Assembly (NCBI RefSeq): GCF_018139695.1
Contig: NZ_JAGSOG010000027.1
Coordinates: forward strand, 1 to 52,526
Length of the DNA stretch: 52,526 nucleotides
Direction of reading: 5' to 3'
DNA from: Actinospica durhamensis
Lineage (GTDB): Bacteria > Actinomycetota > Actinomycetes > Streptomycetales > Catenulisporaceae
The notes below the pieces were generated by a model. The model saw only the letters and a program-made list of their open reading frames with translations, was not told the DNA's origin and searched no databases. Made by a program: the position numbers and the translations under genes. This document shows, piece after piece, positions 16,166-24,931 of the stretch. The stretch's first letter is position 1, and each line of letters starts with the position of its first letter.

Positions 16166-17473
16166 GGTCGCCGGCGCGGGACGGCCGGCGAAGCGGTCCG
16201 CGAGCCAGTGCAGGTACTGCGGGCGGGCGACGAACGGAATGGTCTGGTGCGTCGCGCCCGCGTAGGTGGTGTACTCCAGCGGCTCGCCGAACGCGCAGGC
16301 CCGGCGCACGTACTGCGCGGTGGAGTGCGGGTTGATCACCGAGTCGTCAGTGCCCTGCACGACGAGGACCGGGACCCGGCTCGGAGCGTAGCCGGCCGTG
16401 TTCTCGTCGAACCGCTTGGTCCAGTCCTGCGGCACGTCCCGCAGCGGCTGGAACAGGGTGTGCAACTCGTGGGTCTCGGCGTAGTTGCTCTGCAGGACAT
16501 CGGCGAAGTGCTCGATGCAGGCCGTCCCGTCGCCCGCCAGTGCCTGGATGCCCGCGGTCTGCAGTACCTCGTCGGCCTTGAGCTCCGGGTAGGCGGCGAG
16601 GAAGCCGCGGTAGACGTTGATCCGCAGGCCCGCGTTGTGCGAGCGGGAGGTGGCGGTGTGCGGGCCGGGCAGGACATGGCCCTCGAGTTCGGGGCCGATG
16701 TCGGCCGCCGGGGCCAGCCCGGCCACCCCGACCAGGTCCACGCCCGGCGCGTAGCCCGCCCCGTCCTGCCCGATGAACAGGGCTGCGCCGCCGCCCTGGG
16801 ACCAGCCGAGCACCGCGGTCTTCGGGCCGGCGTGCGCGGCCTGGATCTGACGGGCCGCCAGCACCGAGTCGAGCACGTTGCGCGTCTCGGTTCCGGCGAC
16901 GACGTACTGGTGCACCCCGGGCCCGCCGAGGCCCTGGTAGTCCGTGCCCACGACCACGTCGCCCTGCGCGAGAAGGTCGGTGAGCGCCGGGACGCCGACG
17001 TCGATGCCGAGCGAGCTGTCGAAGGTGAAGTAGTCGACCAGGTTCACCGCGGGCTTGGCCGCGGCCGAGGGCGCACACTGGCGCGGGCCGCCGACCGTCC
17101 CGTGCGCCCAGGCCACCACGTCGTGCCCGGCCGCGGGACCGGCCCCGTCCGGCCACACCACGATGCCGGAGACGGCGACGGGGGTGCCGTCGTGCAGGGT
17201 GGAGAGGTACAGGATCCGGCAGGCGTGCGCGAGCCGCGGGGCGGGCACCGCGTCCGCCCAGATCAGGTCGCCGTGCCGCCCGCGCGGCAGCGGAGCGGGC
17301 GGGTTGTAGAACGCGGCGCCGGCGGGGCCGACCGGTACGCCCGCGGCGCACGCCGCCGGAGTGTCGGCGGACGCTGATCGGGCGGTGCCGGAGGCGGCCG
17401 CGACCGTCGGCACGCCGAGGGCGAGCGCCGCGGCCAGCGCGGCGGCTGCGGCCGATCGTGACAGAGCCTTCAT
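16160..17473 (-). CDS. Secreted lipase, secretory-lipase (LIP) family alpha/beta hydrolase
   Basis: A 437-residue exported serine hydrolase. Signal peptide MKALSR followed by an Ala/Leu-rich helix, ending near AAASGTA. Catalytic Ser in GWSQGG (about 214), Asp in QGTDDS (about 370) and His in GATHQ (about 405), spaced as in the fungal/actinobacterial secretory lipases. Cys residues near both ends suggest a disulphide (CAAGV; APATC). I chose the second of two ATGs because GAAGGGAAG sits just upstream of it; the other start adds five residues. It is convergent with the GH3 gene. The likely role is hydrolysis of esters or triglycerides outside the cell. Confidence 0.87.
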   Translation of the reverse strand: MKALSRSAAAAALAAALALGVPTVAAASGTARSASADTPAACAAGVPVGPAGAAFYNPPAPLPRGRHGDLIWADAVPAPRLAHACRILYLSTLHDGTPVAVSGIVVWPDGAGPAAGHDVVAWAHGTVGGPRQCAPSAAAKPAVNLVDYFTFDSSLGIDVGVPALTDLLAQGDVVVGTDYQGLGGPGVHQYVVAGTETRNVLDSVLAARQIQAAHAGPKTAVLGWSQGGGAALFIGQDGAGYAPGVDLVGVAGLAPAADIGPELEGHVLPGPHTATSRSHNAGLRINVYRGFLAAYPELKADEVLQTAGIQALAGDGTACIEHFADVLQSNYAETHELHTLFQPLRDVPQDWTKRFDENTAGYAPSRVPVLVVQGTDDSVINPHSTAQYVRRACAFGEPLEYTTYAGATHQTIPFVARPQYLHWLADRFAGRPAPATC

Positions 17474-17817
17474 TCCGCTTCCCTTCATCCGGCGCCCGCC
17501 GCGGCGACGGCGGCGGGCGCTGTGTCCGAACAGGGATTCGGTGTTTCAGGGTCCGGACTTGAGCCGGGCGGCCGGGCCCTCCAGCCGGTTTCACCCGTTC
17601 AGCTGCCCGAACCGATCAGGGTCCTGCCACGCTCCGCTGGGCCGAAGCGGGGATCCGCGCGCACCGTCGAGGCGCGCCTTCCGCGGACACCGCGCCCAGC
17701 CGGGTAGAAACGGGCGTCGCACCGCAACCCCAGCGCGGAGATCGCAGCGCAGCGATCTCAACGCAGAGATCGCAGCGCGGAAATCCCAGCGCAGAAACCC
17801 CACAGGAGACACGCGAA
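17474..17817. other. Intergenic region between the lipase and the Tat-exported GH3
   Basis: About 340 bases between divergent genes with no supported gene. It contains the degenerate repeat at 17732-17799; I could not find a convincing promoter. Confidence 0.5.
17732..17799 (+). repeat. Degenerate 13-15 bp tandem repeat
   Basis: Five imperfect units in a row, each starting AGCGC or ACGC followed by a purine-rich GGAGATC/AGAAAT-like part. It ends 18 bases before the start codon of the NagZ-like GH3; AGGAG lies between them. Confidence 0.6.
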
Positions 17818-18978
17818 ATGGTCCACCCCGGCAACCCGCTCTCCCGCCGCGACACGCTGTTCGCCGGTGCCACCCTCGCCGCCGCGATGTCGGTTCCGGG
17901 CGTCGCGCACGCGGCCACCGCCGACGGCTCCGTGCCACGGTCTCCGTTCGAATTCGAAGCAGCGGCTGAATTGACCCCACGGCAGCGGGCGGCGCAGCGG
18001 GTGGTGTTCTCGTATCCCGGGACCACCGTGCCGCAGTCGCTGCTGGACCTGATCGCCTCCGGCTTGGTCGGCGGAGTCATCCTGTACGGCGAGAACATCT
18101 CGAGCCTGAGTCAGATCACCTCGACCGTCCAGCAGATGCACGAGGCGAACCAGAGCAGCCCGGTAGGCGCGCCCCTGTTGGTGATGACCGATCAGGAGGG
18201 CGGCAAAGTGCGCCGGCTGCCCGGCGGCCCGGTCCAGACGGCGAAGCAGATCGGCGCCTCGGCCGATCCCGGGCCCGCCGCCGGAGGCGCGGGCCGCGAG
18301 GCCGGACTGCTGCTGCGCGGCGCCGGACTGAACGTCAACCTCGCTCCGGTCCTCGACGTCTTCCGCACCCCCGGCGACTTCGAGGACCAGTACCAGCGAT
18401 CCTTCAGCATGAACCCGGACGTGGTGGCGACGTGCACCACCGCCTTCATCACCGCACAGCAGGAGGTCGGCGTCGCGGCCACCGCCAAGCACTTCCCCGG
18501 GCTCGGCCCCGCCAGCGCCCATCAGAACACGGACCTGTCCCCCGTCACCCTCACCACCTCGCTCTCCGACCTGCGCGCCATCGACGAGCGCCCCTACATC
18601 CCCGCCATCGCCGCGAACCTCCAGCTGGTCATGCTCTCCTGGGCCGTCTACACCGCCCTCGACCCCGACAACCCGGCCGGCCTGTCGGCGAAGATCATCC
18701 ACCGCGAACTGCGCCACCGCCTGGGCTTCGAGGGAGTCACCATCACCGACGCCATCAGCGCCGGCGCCCTAGCCGCACTGGGCACTCCGCCACAGAACGC
18801 GGTCACGGCCGCCAACGCCGGCATGGACCTCATCCTCGAAGCGACCCGCAACGTCTCCCACGGGCAGGCAGTCGTCGACGCGCTCACAACCGCCCTCACC
18901 GACGGCGACCTGGACCCGCGCGAGTCCGACGCCGCCCTGCGACGAATCCTCGAACTCCGCTGCTGCCTGGCTCGCTAG
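17818..18978 (+). CDS. Tat-exported GH3 protein, NagZ-like beta-N-acetylhexosaminidase fold
   Basis: A 386-residue single-domain GH3 protein. The N-terminus LSRRDTLFAGATLAAAMS is a twin-arginine signal, so it is folded before export. The catalytic domain carries TDQEGGKVRRLPG, KHFPGLGPASAHQNTD and the nucleophile Asp in TITDAISAGAL. KHFPGxG with a His further on is the NagZ signature, pointing to N-acetylglucosamine release from peptidoglycan or chitin fragments rather than xylosides. The C-terminal GH3 domain is absent, as in NagZ. AGGAG lies 8 bases before the ATG. One difference is the HQNTD motif, where NagZ usually has a DSHxxL/P pattern, so the general acid may differ. Confidence 0.85.
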   Translation: MVHPGNPLSRRDTLFAGATLAAAMSVPGVAHAATADGSVPRSPFEFEAAAELTPRQRAAQRVVFSYPGTTVPQSLLDLIASGLVGGVILYGENISSLSQITSTVQQMHEANQSSPVGAPLLVMTDQEGGKVRRLPGGPVQTAKQIGASADPGPAAGGAGREAGLLLRGAGLNVNLAPVLDVFRTPGDFEDQYQRSFSMNPDVVATCTTAFITAQQEVGVAATAKHFPGLGPASAHQNTDLSPVTLTTSLSDLRAIDERPYIPAIAANLQLVMLSWAVYTALDPDNPAGLSAKIIHRELRHRLGFEGVTITDAISAGALAALGTPPQNAVTAANAGMDLILEATRNVSHGQAVVDALTTALTDGDLDPRESDAALRRILELRCCLAR

Positions 18979-18992
18979 AAACGTCCCCCGAT

Positions 18993-19310
18993 GTGCTCTC
19001 TCGTCGGCTGACCGTTGTATATACACCGCTACGCCTGGACGTTGACGAGGCGGGATTGCGCGGTGGATGGAGCCCGGGCCTGTTGAACTGGGACGACGCA
19101 GTGCGCGCCGAGGATGCCCAGATCGACATGACTGGACCGGACGGAGTGAGCGAAACGGCGCGGGGCCGGTCACCCGGCGAACTCGCCGAGGCAGCTGCCG
19201 CATGGTTCACCGCCCACCAGCGTCGATGGACAGGCCGGCAACCGATCCCCTGTCCCCCGTGGTCCGCACCAACTCGCCACCGTCCACCGAACTTATTCAC
19301 ACGACACTAG
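18993..19310 (+). CDS. Possible small hypothetical protein or gene remnant
   Basis: An open frame of 105 codons. Its first 70 residues look protein-like (VVYTPLRLDVDEAG; GGWSPGLLNWDDAV; SPGELAEAAAAWFTAHQ), while the last 30 are Pro/Arg/Thr-rich and look like a frame read past its natural end. No ribosome site is seen before GTG 18993. Its stop and the stop of the convergent DUF1963 gene share the four bases CTAG. It may be the broken end of an older gene. Confidence 0.35.
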   Translation: MLSRRLTVVYTPLRLDVDEAGLRGGWSPGLLNWDDAVRAEDAQIDMTGPDGVSETARGRSPGELAEAAAAWFTAHQRRWTGRQPIPCPPWSAPTRHRPPNLFTRH

Positions 19311-20173
19311 CGGTCGTACCACTGGATGTGCGGGAGGTCCGGGCAGCGTGCGCAGTAGAACAGCTGCATCGCGCCGTGGCAGAAGTCGATGCCTTCCGGT
19401 ACGACCCCGGGGTTGGTGCAGCTGGGCACCCAGCGGCCGCCGGAGTCGGCGACATCCTCGCAGTCGGACACGGTCAGCAGGTGTTCGGTGCGCTGCCCGC
19501 ACTGCTCACACTCCGGCCAGTACGGTTCCTGGCAGAAGCCGGGCCAGCCCCCGACCTTCGTGCCCGGGGCTGTGAAGAGCGCGCAGTCTGCCCGGTAGCC
19601 GAGTTGCCCCTTGAGCTGCACGATCGGATCCCAGTCCCAGTTCTCGTGCGGGTATCCGCCACCACGCGGGTACTCGATCACGCCTGGCTCAGGATGCAGG
19701 ACGCTCGGCTCGATGACGTAATAGCCATCGCGGGACGCGGTGACGGGGATCAGGGCGATCACGTCCGTGACGGCGGCGGACTGGCGCCAGTACAGGGATG
19801 TTCGCGGGCCGGCCGGCCACCTGTCGAAGTCCTCGTGATTGCGCGGGCACCACAGGACCTGGAGGAGGTCGGTTCCTTCGGGGAACGGGAGCTGTCGCAC
19901 GTCGCGCTGAAACAGCTGAAGCAGCGGTACTGCAGCGACCGGCCCCTCGTCGTCGTCAGCGTCGTCATGAAGCTCGGTGCAGGTAGGCCATGGCTCCTCG
20001 GCCGGCCACAACGGCTTGGCACCCATGGAGGACTCGAAGACGGTTGGTGCGCCGACGCGTGGGTGCAGGCGCGTGGTGGTGCGTGCGAGGTGGGCCATGC
20101 CAGGGAACAACGCCGCGAGATCGAGCGGCGCCGGAGGGGTGATCCAGGCGTTGTCAGGCACGGCACCGGACAA
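19307..20173 (-). CDS. DUF1963 family protein
   Basis: A 288-residue soluble protein resembling the YwqG/DUF1963 family: an N-terminal WPxCxELHDD-type segment, a middle beta-rich region, the family-like GGYPHENWDWDP, and a C-terminal Cys-rich tail (ECEQCGQRTEHLLTVSDCED; FYCARCPDLPH) with two CxxC pairs that could bind zinc. Role of the family is unknown. The TTG start at 20173 is used; an in-frame GTG at 20161 is an alternative and neither has a good ribosome site. Monocistronic. Confidence 0.75.
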   Translation of the reverse strand: MSGAVPDNAWITPPAPLDLAALFPGMAHLARTTTRLHPRVGAPTVFESSMGAKPLWPAEEPWPTCTELHDDADDDEGPVAAVPLLQLFQRDVRQLPFPEGTDLLQVLWCPRNHEDFDRWPAGPRTSLYWRQSAAVTDVIALIPVTASRDGYYVIEPSVLHPEPGVIEYPRGGGYPHENWDWDPIVQLKGQLGYRADCALFTAPGTKVGGWPGFCQEPYWPECEQCGQRTEHLLTVSDCEDVADSGGRWVPSCTNPGVVPEGIDFCHGAMQLFYCARCPDLPHIQWYDR

Positions 20174-20244
20174 TAGCCTGGCGCACCGACAGACCGGTGC
20201 TGAGCACCGCTCGGCTGCTGGCGGGGCGTCAGGGAATCAGCGAG

Positions 20245-21195
20245 TCACAGCACCGCGATCGGATTCACCGGTGAGCCGGTCGCTCCGGGCAGGCGTAGGG
20301 GCGCGACGGTGCAGAAGAAGGACCAGCGGCCGAGGCGTACGCAGTGATCGTGCAGGTCCTCGAGTTGGAGGTAGTCGATCAGGTGCAGGCCGAGGGCGTT
20401 GATGGCGAGGACGTGTACGGGGAAGTCGACGCCTTCGACGAGGCTGGGGGCGCTGTCGCTGTTGCCGTCGCCGCCGAGGAGGGCGATGTGGCGGTCGGCG
20501 AGGAGTTCGACGGCGTTGGGGTGCAGGCCGACGCGGGCTTTTGCGGCGGTCCAGTCGCCGCGCTCGCGGCGTCTGGCCTGGTGGCCGACTCGGATGAACA
20601 CGAGGTCGCCTTCGCCGGCCCGGACGTCTTGGGCCTTCTCGGCGGCCAGTAGGTCGTCGGCGGTGACGTGGTCGCCGAGTTCTAGCCAGGGTTCGCCGCG
20701 GGCGTGGGCGATGTCGAGCAGGACGCCTCGGCCCACGATGCCGTCGTGTGCTGTGTCGATCGAGAGTTGGTGGGCGCCGTCCTCGCGCACCTCGCTCGCC
20801 GGGACCCCGTTGTAGAGGGTGCCGTGGTAGATGACGTGGCATAGGGCGTCGATGTGGGTCTCGGCGTCGCCGTGGACGTTCATCGCGAACTGGTCTTGCG
20901 CGAACTGCAGGTCGCCCGGAGTGCGGCCCGGGGTGATGGGGCCGATCATCTGGTGCCGGGCCGGCTTGGGGTTGTCGGCGGCCTCGCGGTGGCGGATGTC
21001 GTTCGCCAGTGAGACCGCGATGCCGGCCCGGATCTCGCCGGCGGCCGCGGCCACGTGGGCGGGCGTGAGGTGGTTCAGCGCGCCGCGCCGGTCGTGCGCG
21101 CCGAACGTGACGCCCTCCCGAAGTCTTCGGAAGAGCGCTTCGAACTGATCCGCGCTCAGTCTCGGCGCCGCGCTGCCGGCCGGACTCGCCGTCAC
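20245..21195 (-). CDS. Cyclase / kynurenine-formamidase-like metal-dependent hydrolase
   Basis: A 316-residue member of the cyclase family (PF04199). The metal-binding motif appears as HGDAETHIDALCHV, close to the family HxGTHxDxPxH, with further His residues downstream. The family includes arylformamidases and isatin hydrolases. The GTG start lies 5 bases after the stop of the GH15 gene and was chosen because the longer frame runs into that gene; the two are probably co-transcribed. Substrate unknown; a link to trehalose or glucan metabolism is not suggested by the family. Confidence 0.85.
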   Translation of the reverse strand: MTASPAGSAAPRLSADQFEALFRRLREGVTFGAHDRRGALNHLTPAHVAAAAGEIRAGIAVSLANDIRHREAADNPKPARHQMIGPITPGRTPGDLQFAQDQFAMNVHGDAETHIDALCHVIYHGTLYNGVPASEVREDGAHQLSIDTAHDGIVGRGVLLDIAHARGEPWLELGDHVTADDLLAAEKAQDVRAGEGDLVFIRVGHQARRRERGDWTAAKARVGLHPNAVELLADRHIALLGGDGNSDSAPSLVEGVDFPVHVLAINALGLHLIDYLQLEDLHDHCVRLGRWSFFCTVAPLRLPGATGSPVNPIAVL

Positions 21196-21200
21196 GCCGC

Positions 21201-23030
21201 TCAGCCCCCGGTTTCGTCGAGGGCCTCGTCGAGCGAGCTCGCGGCCATGATCAGGGACAGGTGGGTGAAGGCCTGCGGGAAGTTGCCCAGCTGTTCGCCC
21301 GCGGGGCCGACCTCCTCGGCGAACAGGCCGACGTGGTTGGCGTAGGTCTGCATCTTCTCGAAGGCGTACCGAGCCTGATCCAGCCGTCCCGCGCTGGTGA
21401 GCGCGTCGACGTAGAGGAAGCTGCACAGGCTGAACGTCCCCTCGGAGCCGCGCAGGCCGTCGGGCGAGGCGGCGGGGTCGTAGCGGTAGACGAGGCTGTC
21501 GGAGACCAGGACCCGGTCCATCGCGTCCAGGGTGGAGAGCCACGCCGGGTCGCGCGGGGCGAGCAGGCCCACCCGCGGAATCAGCAGCAGGGACGCGTCG
21601 AGCACGTCACTGCCATAGTGCTGGACCAGCGCCTTCTTCTTCTCGTGCCAGCCCTTGGTCATGATCTGCTCGAGGATCGCGTCGCGCGCCGCGGTCCACT
21701 TCTCGATGTGGCCGGGCCGGCTCGCGTCGATGGCCAGGGCGATCGCCCGGTCGAAGGCGACCCAGGACATCACCCTGCTGTAGGTGAAGTCCTGGCGCCC
21801 GCCGCGCGTCTCCCAGATGCCCTCGTCCTTGCGGTCCCAGTTGTCCACCAGCCAGTCGATCGTGCCGGCCAGGGTCTTCCAGCCCGCGTAGCCGAGGCTG
21901 CGCGAGACCTGCTTGCCCTCGGAGAAGCCGTAGAGCGCCTCGCCGTAGATGTCCAGCTGCAGCTGGTCGGAGGCGGCGTTGCCGACCCGCACGGGGGCCG
22001 AGCCCCGGTAGCCCTCGAAGTGCTCGAGGATCGTCTCGGGAATGTCCGGGTCGCCGTCGACGCGGTACATGATCTGCAGCGGTTCGCCCTTCTTGCCCAC
22101 CCGGTCCTCGAGGCGGTCGCGCAGCCAGTGGACGAAGTCCGAGGCCTCCTCGACGAAGCCGATGTCGAGCAGGGCCCTGACGGACAGGGAGGCGTCGCGC
22201 ACCCAGGTGTACCGGTAGTCCCAGTTGCGCTCCCCGCCGACCTGCTCGGGCAGGCCCATGGTGGCCGCGGCCACGGGCGCGCCGGTCGGGTGGTAGGTCA
22301 GCAGCTTGAGGGTGATCGCGGAGCGGTGTACGAACCCGGGCCAGCGGCCCCGGTAGTTCGATCCGCGCACCCACTTCTGCCAGAACGCGATGTCCTCGAA
22401 CGCCTTCTCGACCGCGTGCTCGGTCGAGATCGGCCTGGGCTTCGGGCCGTCCCCGTCGCAGAACGTGAAGACCATCGCGGCGTACTCGCCCGCCTTCAGG
22501 GTCACTTCGCCGCGCAGGTCCTCGCCGTCCCGGACGAGTGCGATGTTCAGTCCCTGCACGTGCGCGGCCGCGCCGTCCGACCGGAACGACGCGTCGGCGC
22601 CGTCCGTGGTGAGCGTGTGCCGGGCGCGGCCGTAGTCGAATCGCGGCCGGCACTCCACGGTGAAGTGCACGCTGCCGCGCACCACCCGGATCGCACGATA
22701 CAGAGTGTGCCGGTCGGTCGGCGTCTTCGAGGTGATCGGCGACATCCAGTCGATCACCTCGCCCACCCCGTCCGGCGACAGGAAGCGGGTGACCAGCGTG
22801 GCGGAGTCCGGGTAGTACAGCTGCTTCGCGCTGGCCTCGGGGTGCTCCGGACTGATCCGGAAGTAGCCGCCCTTGTCGTGGTCGAGCAGCGCGGCGAACA
22901 CGCTCGGCGAGTCGAATCGGGGCGCGGCGAACCAGTCCACGACGCCCTGCGAGGAGACCAGAGCTGCTGTCTGCATGTCGCCGACCAGACCGTGCTCGGC
23001 GATGGGCGGATACCGGTCCATCAAGACCAC
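21201..23030 (-). CDS. GH15 family glucoamylase/trehalase
   Basis: A 609-residue cytosolic protein with no signal peptide. The N-terminal beta domain starts DRYPPIAEHGLVGDMQTAALVS, as in actinobacterial GH15 trehalases and glucoamylase-like enzymes. The (alpha/alpha)6 barrel carries NWDYRYTWVRDAS (about 265), DEGIWETRGG with the probable acid Glu (about 405) and FAEEVGP with the probable base Glu (about 567), then LGNFPQAFTHLSLI. GTG start with GGAAGGGG 5 bases before. Mycobacterial relatives hydrolyse trehalose, others maltooligosaccharides; I cannot decide between them. It heads a two-gene unit with the cyclase-like gene. Confidence 0.9.
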   Translation of the reverse strand: MVLMDRYPPIAEHGLVGDMQTAALVSSQGVVDWFAAPRFDSPSVFAALLDHDKGGYFRISPEHPEASAKQLYYPDSATLVTRFLSPDGVGEVIDWMSPITSKTPTDRHTLYRAIRVVRGSVHFTVECRPRFDYGRARHTLTTDGADASFRSDGAAAHVQGLNIALVRDGEDLRGEVTLKAGEYAAMVFTFCDGDGPKPRPISTEHAVEKAFEDIAFWQKWVRGSNYRGRWPGFVHRSAITLKLLTYHPTGAPVAAATMGLPEQVGGERNWDYRYTWVRDASLSVRALLDIGFVEEASDFVHWLRDRLEDRVGKKGEPLQIMYRVDGDPDIPETILEHFEGYRGSAPVRVGNAASDQLQLDIYGEALYGFSEGKQVSRSLGYAGWKTLAGTIDWLVDNWDRKDEGIWETRGGRQDFTYSRVMSWVAFDRAIALAIDASRPGHIEKWTAARDAILEQIMTKGWHEKKKALVQHYGSDVLDASLLLIPRVGLLAPRDPAWLSTLDAMDRVLVSDSLVYRYDPAASPDGLRGSEGTFSLCSFLYVDALTSAGRLDQARYAFEKMQTYANHVGLFAEEVGPAGEQLGNFPQAFTHLSLIMAASSLDEALDETGG

Positions 23031-23161
23031 GACAACCCCTTCCGAAGATTCGAGCGGATACTATCGATGCCTGAGTTCCCTGCTCGGCCATTTGCCCGAT
23101 GGCTGGTGCGAACGGGTGTATGCCGATCGCTCAACCGGAGTAGAGCCGAGGTACACCCTCA

Positions 23162-24931
23162 TCACGCGGCACGGGCAGCGACCGCGTCCTGATACGCGGC
23201 GGCATCGGCGGGTCGAAGGCCGGCCGGAGCCGGCCGGAGCCGGCCGGAGCCGGTGAGCGTGAGGATCTCGTCGACCAGATCGAGGCCCTCGGGCCGGTGG
23301 GTGAGCATGACGACGGTGCGTCCCGAGGCCGCGTCCAACAGCTCGGCGACCACGGCTTGTGCCGACGCCGGGTCGAGGCCTTCGGTCGGTTCGTCCAGGA
23401 CCACGATCGGCTGGTCGGCCAACAGGACGCGGGCCAGGGCGAGCCTGCGCCGCTCGCCGCCAGAGAGCGCTCCGCCGCGCTGTCCCAACCGGGTCGCCAA
23501 TCCCTCGGGCAGTGCCTCGAACCACGGGCCGAGACCGACCCTGCGCAACGCTTCGACGAGGCGGGCGTCGTCGGCGTCCGGGCGCGCCAGGCGGAGGTTC
23601 TCGCGCAGGTCCGAGTCGAATACGTGGGCGTCGTCGGCCACGTGGCCGATGACGCGGCGCACATCGTCTTGGCAGAGCATGCGCAGGTCGACGCCGCCGA
23701 GCGTGACCGATCCGGCGCAGGGGTCGAGAAAGCGCAGGAGCAGTGCGCCGAGGGTGGACTTCCCGCAGCCCGAAGCGCCGGTGACGGCCACGCGTCGGCC
23801 GGGTTCGAGGACCAGGTCCACGCCGTCGAGCACGAGCGGACCGGCCGCGCTCCAGCGGGCGCGCACGTCACGCAGCGCGAGCGTATAAGGCCCCTGTGGC
23901 AGAGGCTGCGTGATCGCGGCCTGCGCCACGGCCGGCTGCTCGTCGAGCAGTGCGAACAGCCGGGCCGCGGCGCTGCGCACGTGGGCGAGAAGCACGGCGG
24001 CGCCCGGGAGCGGCGCGAGGGCTTCGAACGCGGCGAGTGGGAGCAGGACCACGACGGCGAGCGTGGGGCCGGCCAGATGCCCGACCCGCTGCGCCGAGTC
24101 CGCGACCCGGGCGCAGCCCCAGACCGCGATGCCCGCGCCCATCGCGGCAAGCGCCGAGCCGATTCCGGCCGCGCTCGCACAGCGCGCGGCGATCTTGTCG
24201 AGTTCGTCGTCGAGTGCTTCGACGCGGTCGAGTTCGGCGCGCGCGGCGCCGGCGGCGATCAGATCGGGGGCGCCCCGCAGCAGATCGAGCGTCGCCGTGG
24301 TCAGCGCCGCACGTGCGGGCGCCAGCCGCTCCTGCGCCCGGCGCGAACAGGCCGCGGCGGCCAGTGGGGCGATGACCCCGGCGCACGCGAGGCCGACCGC
24401 GAGGACCGCCGCACCGGCGGGCAGGAGCCACGCGGCCAGGCTGGTACAGAACACGGAGACGAGCGCGGCGACCGCGACCGGTTCCGCCACGCGCAGCCAC
24501 AGGTCCTGGACGGCGTCGACGTCGGCGACCAGGCCGGCCAGCAGTTCCCCGCGCCGATACGCGTGCAGCCGCGCCGGCGCCAGCGGGATGACGTGCTCGT
24601 ACACCGTCGCACGCAGTTCGCCGAGCATCCGCAGCGCGGCGTCGTGGCACACCAGGCGTTCGAGATAGCGCAGCAGCGGCCGGGTGATCCCGAACAGCCG
24701 CACGCCGACGATGGCGAAGGCGAGCGCCGTCTCCTCAGGACGTTGGGAAGCGCGGACGATCAGCCAGGCCGCGGTCGCCGTCAGCGCGCAGCCGGAGGCC
24801 AGGGCGCCCGCGCCGGCCAGCGCGCCGAGCACGAGGCGCGAGGCCGCGGGGCGCGCGGTGCGGGCCGCCCGCATCAGCGTCCACGGCGGCATCCGAGGCC
24901 CCGTGCCCCTCACGCGAGTCCCGGGGCTCAC
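23162..24931 (-). CDS. cydC: Thiol reductant ABC exporter subunit CydC
   Basis: A 589-residue fused permease/ATPase, last gene of cydABDC. The N-terminal half holds about six membrane helices (first: LVLGALAGAGALASGCALTA), the C-terminal half an ABC domain with Walker A GASGCGKST, signature LSGGE and Walker B IVVLDEPTEGLD followed by the H-loop His. With CydD it exports cysteine/glutathione-like thiols needed to assemble cytochrome bd. Its GTG start overlaps the cydD stop by four bases (GTGA). A 10-bp tandem repeat lies in the last 25 codons, where copy-number change would alter the C-terminus. Confidence 0.92.
   Translation of the reverse strand: MSPGTRVRGTGPRMPPWTLMRAARTARPAASRLVLGALAGAGALASGCALTATAAWLIVRASQRPEETALAFAIVGVRLFGITRPLLRYLERLVCHDAALRMLGELRATVYEHVIPLAPARLHAYRRGELLAGLVADVDAVQDLWLRVAEPVAVAALVSVFCTSLAAWLLPAGAAVLAVGLACAGVIAPLAAAACSRRAQERLAPARAALTTATLDLLRGAPDLIAAGAARAELDRVEALDDELDKIAARCASAAGIGSALAAMGAGIAVWGCARVADSAQRVGHLAGPTLAVVVLLPLAAFEALAPLPGAAVLLAHVRSAAARLFALLDEQPAVAQAAITQPLPQGPYTLALRDVRARWSAAGPLVLDGVDLVLEPGRRVAVTGASGCGKSTLGALLLRFLDPCAGSVTLGGVDLRMLCQDDVRRVIGHVADDAHVFDSDLRENLRLARPDADDARLVEALRRVGLGPWFEALPEGLATRLGQRGGALSGGERRRLALARVLLADQPIVVLDEPTEGLDPASAQAVVAELLDAASGRTVVMLTHRPEGLDLVDEILTLTGSGRLRPAPAGLRPADAAAYQDAVAARAA
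23221..23250. repeat. Decamer tandem repeat CGGCCGGAGC x3 inside cydC
   Basis: Three exact copies plus CGG, within the last codons of cydC. Ten is not a multiple of three, so gain or loss of one unit would shift the frame of the final 25 or so residues, after the ABC domain. Confidence 0.85.
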
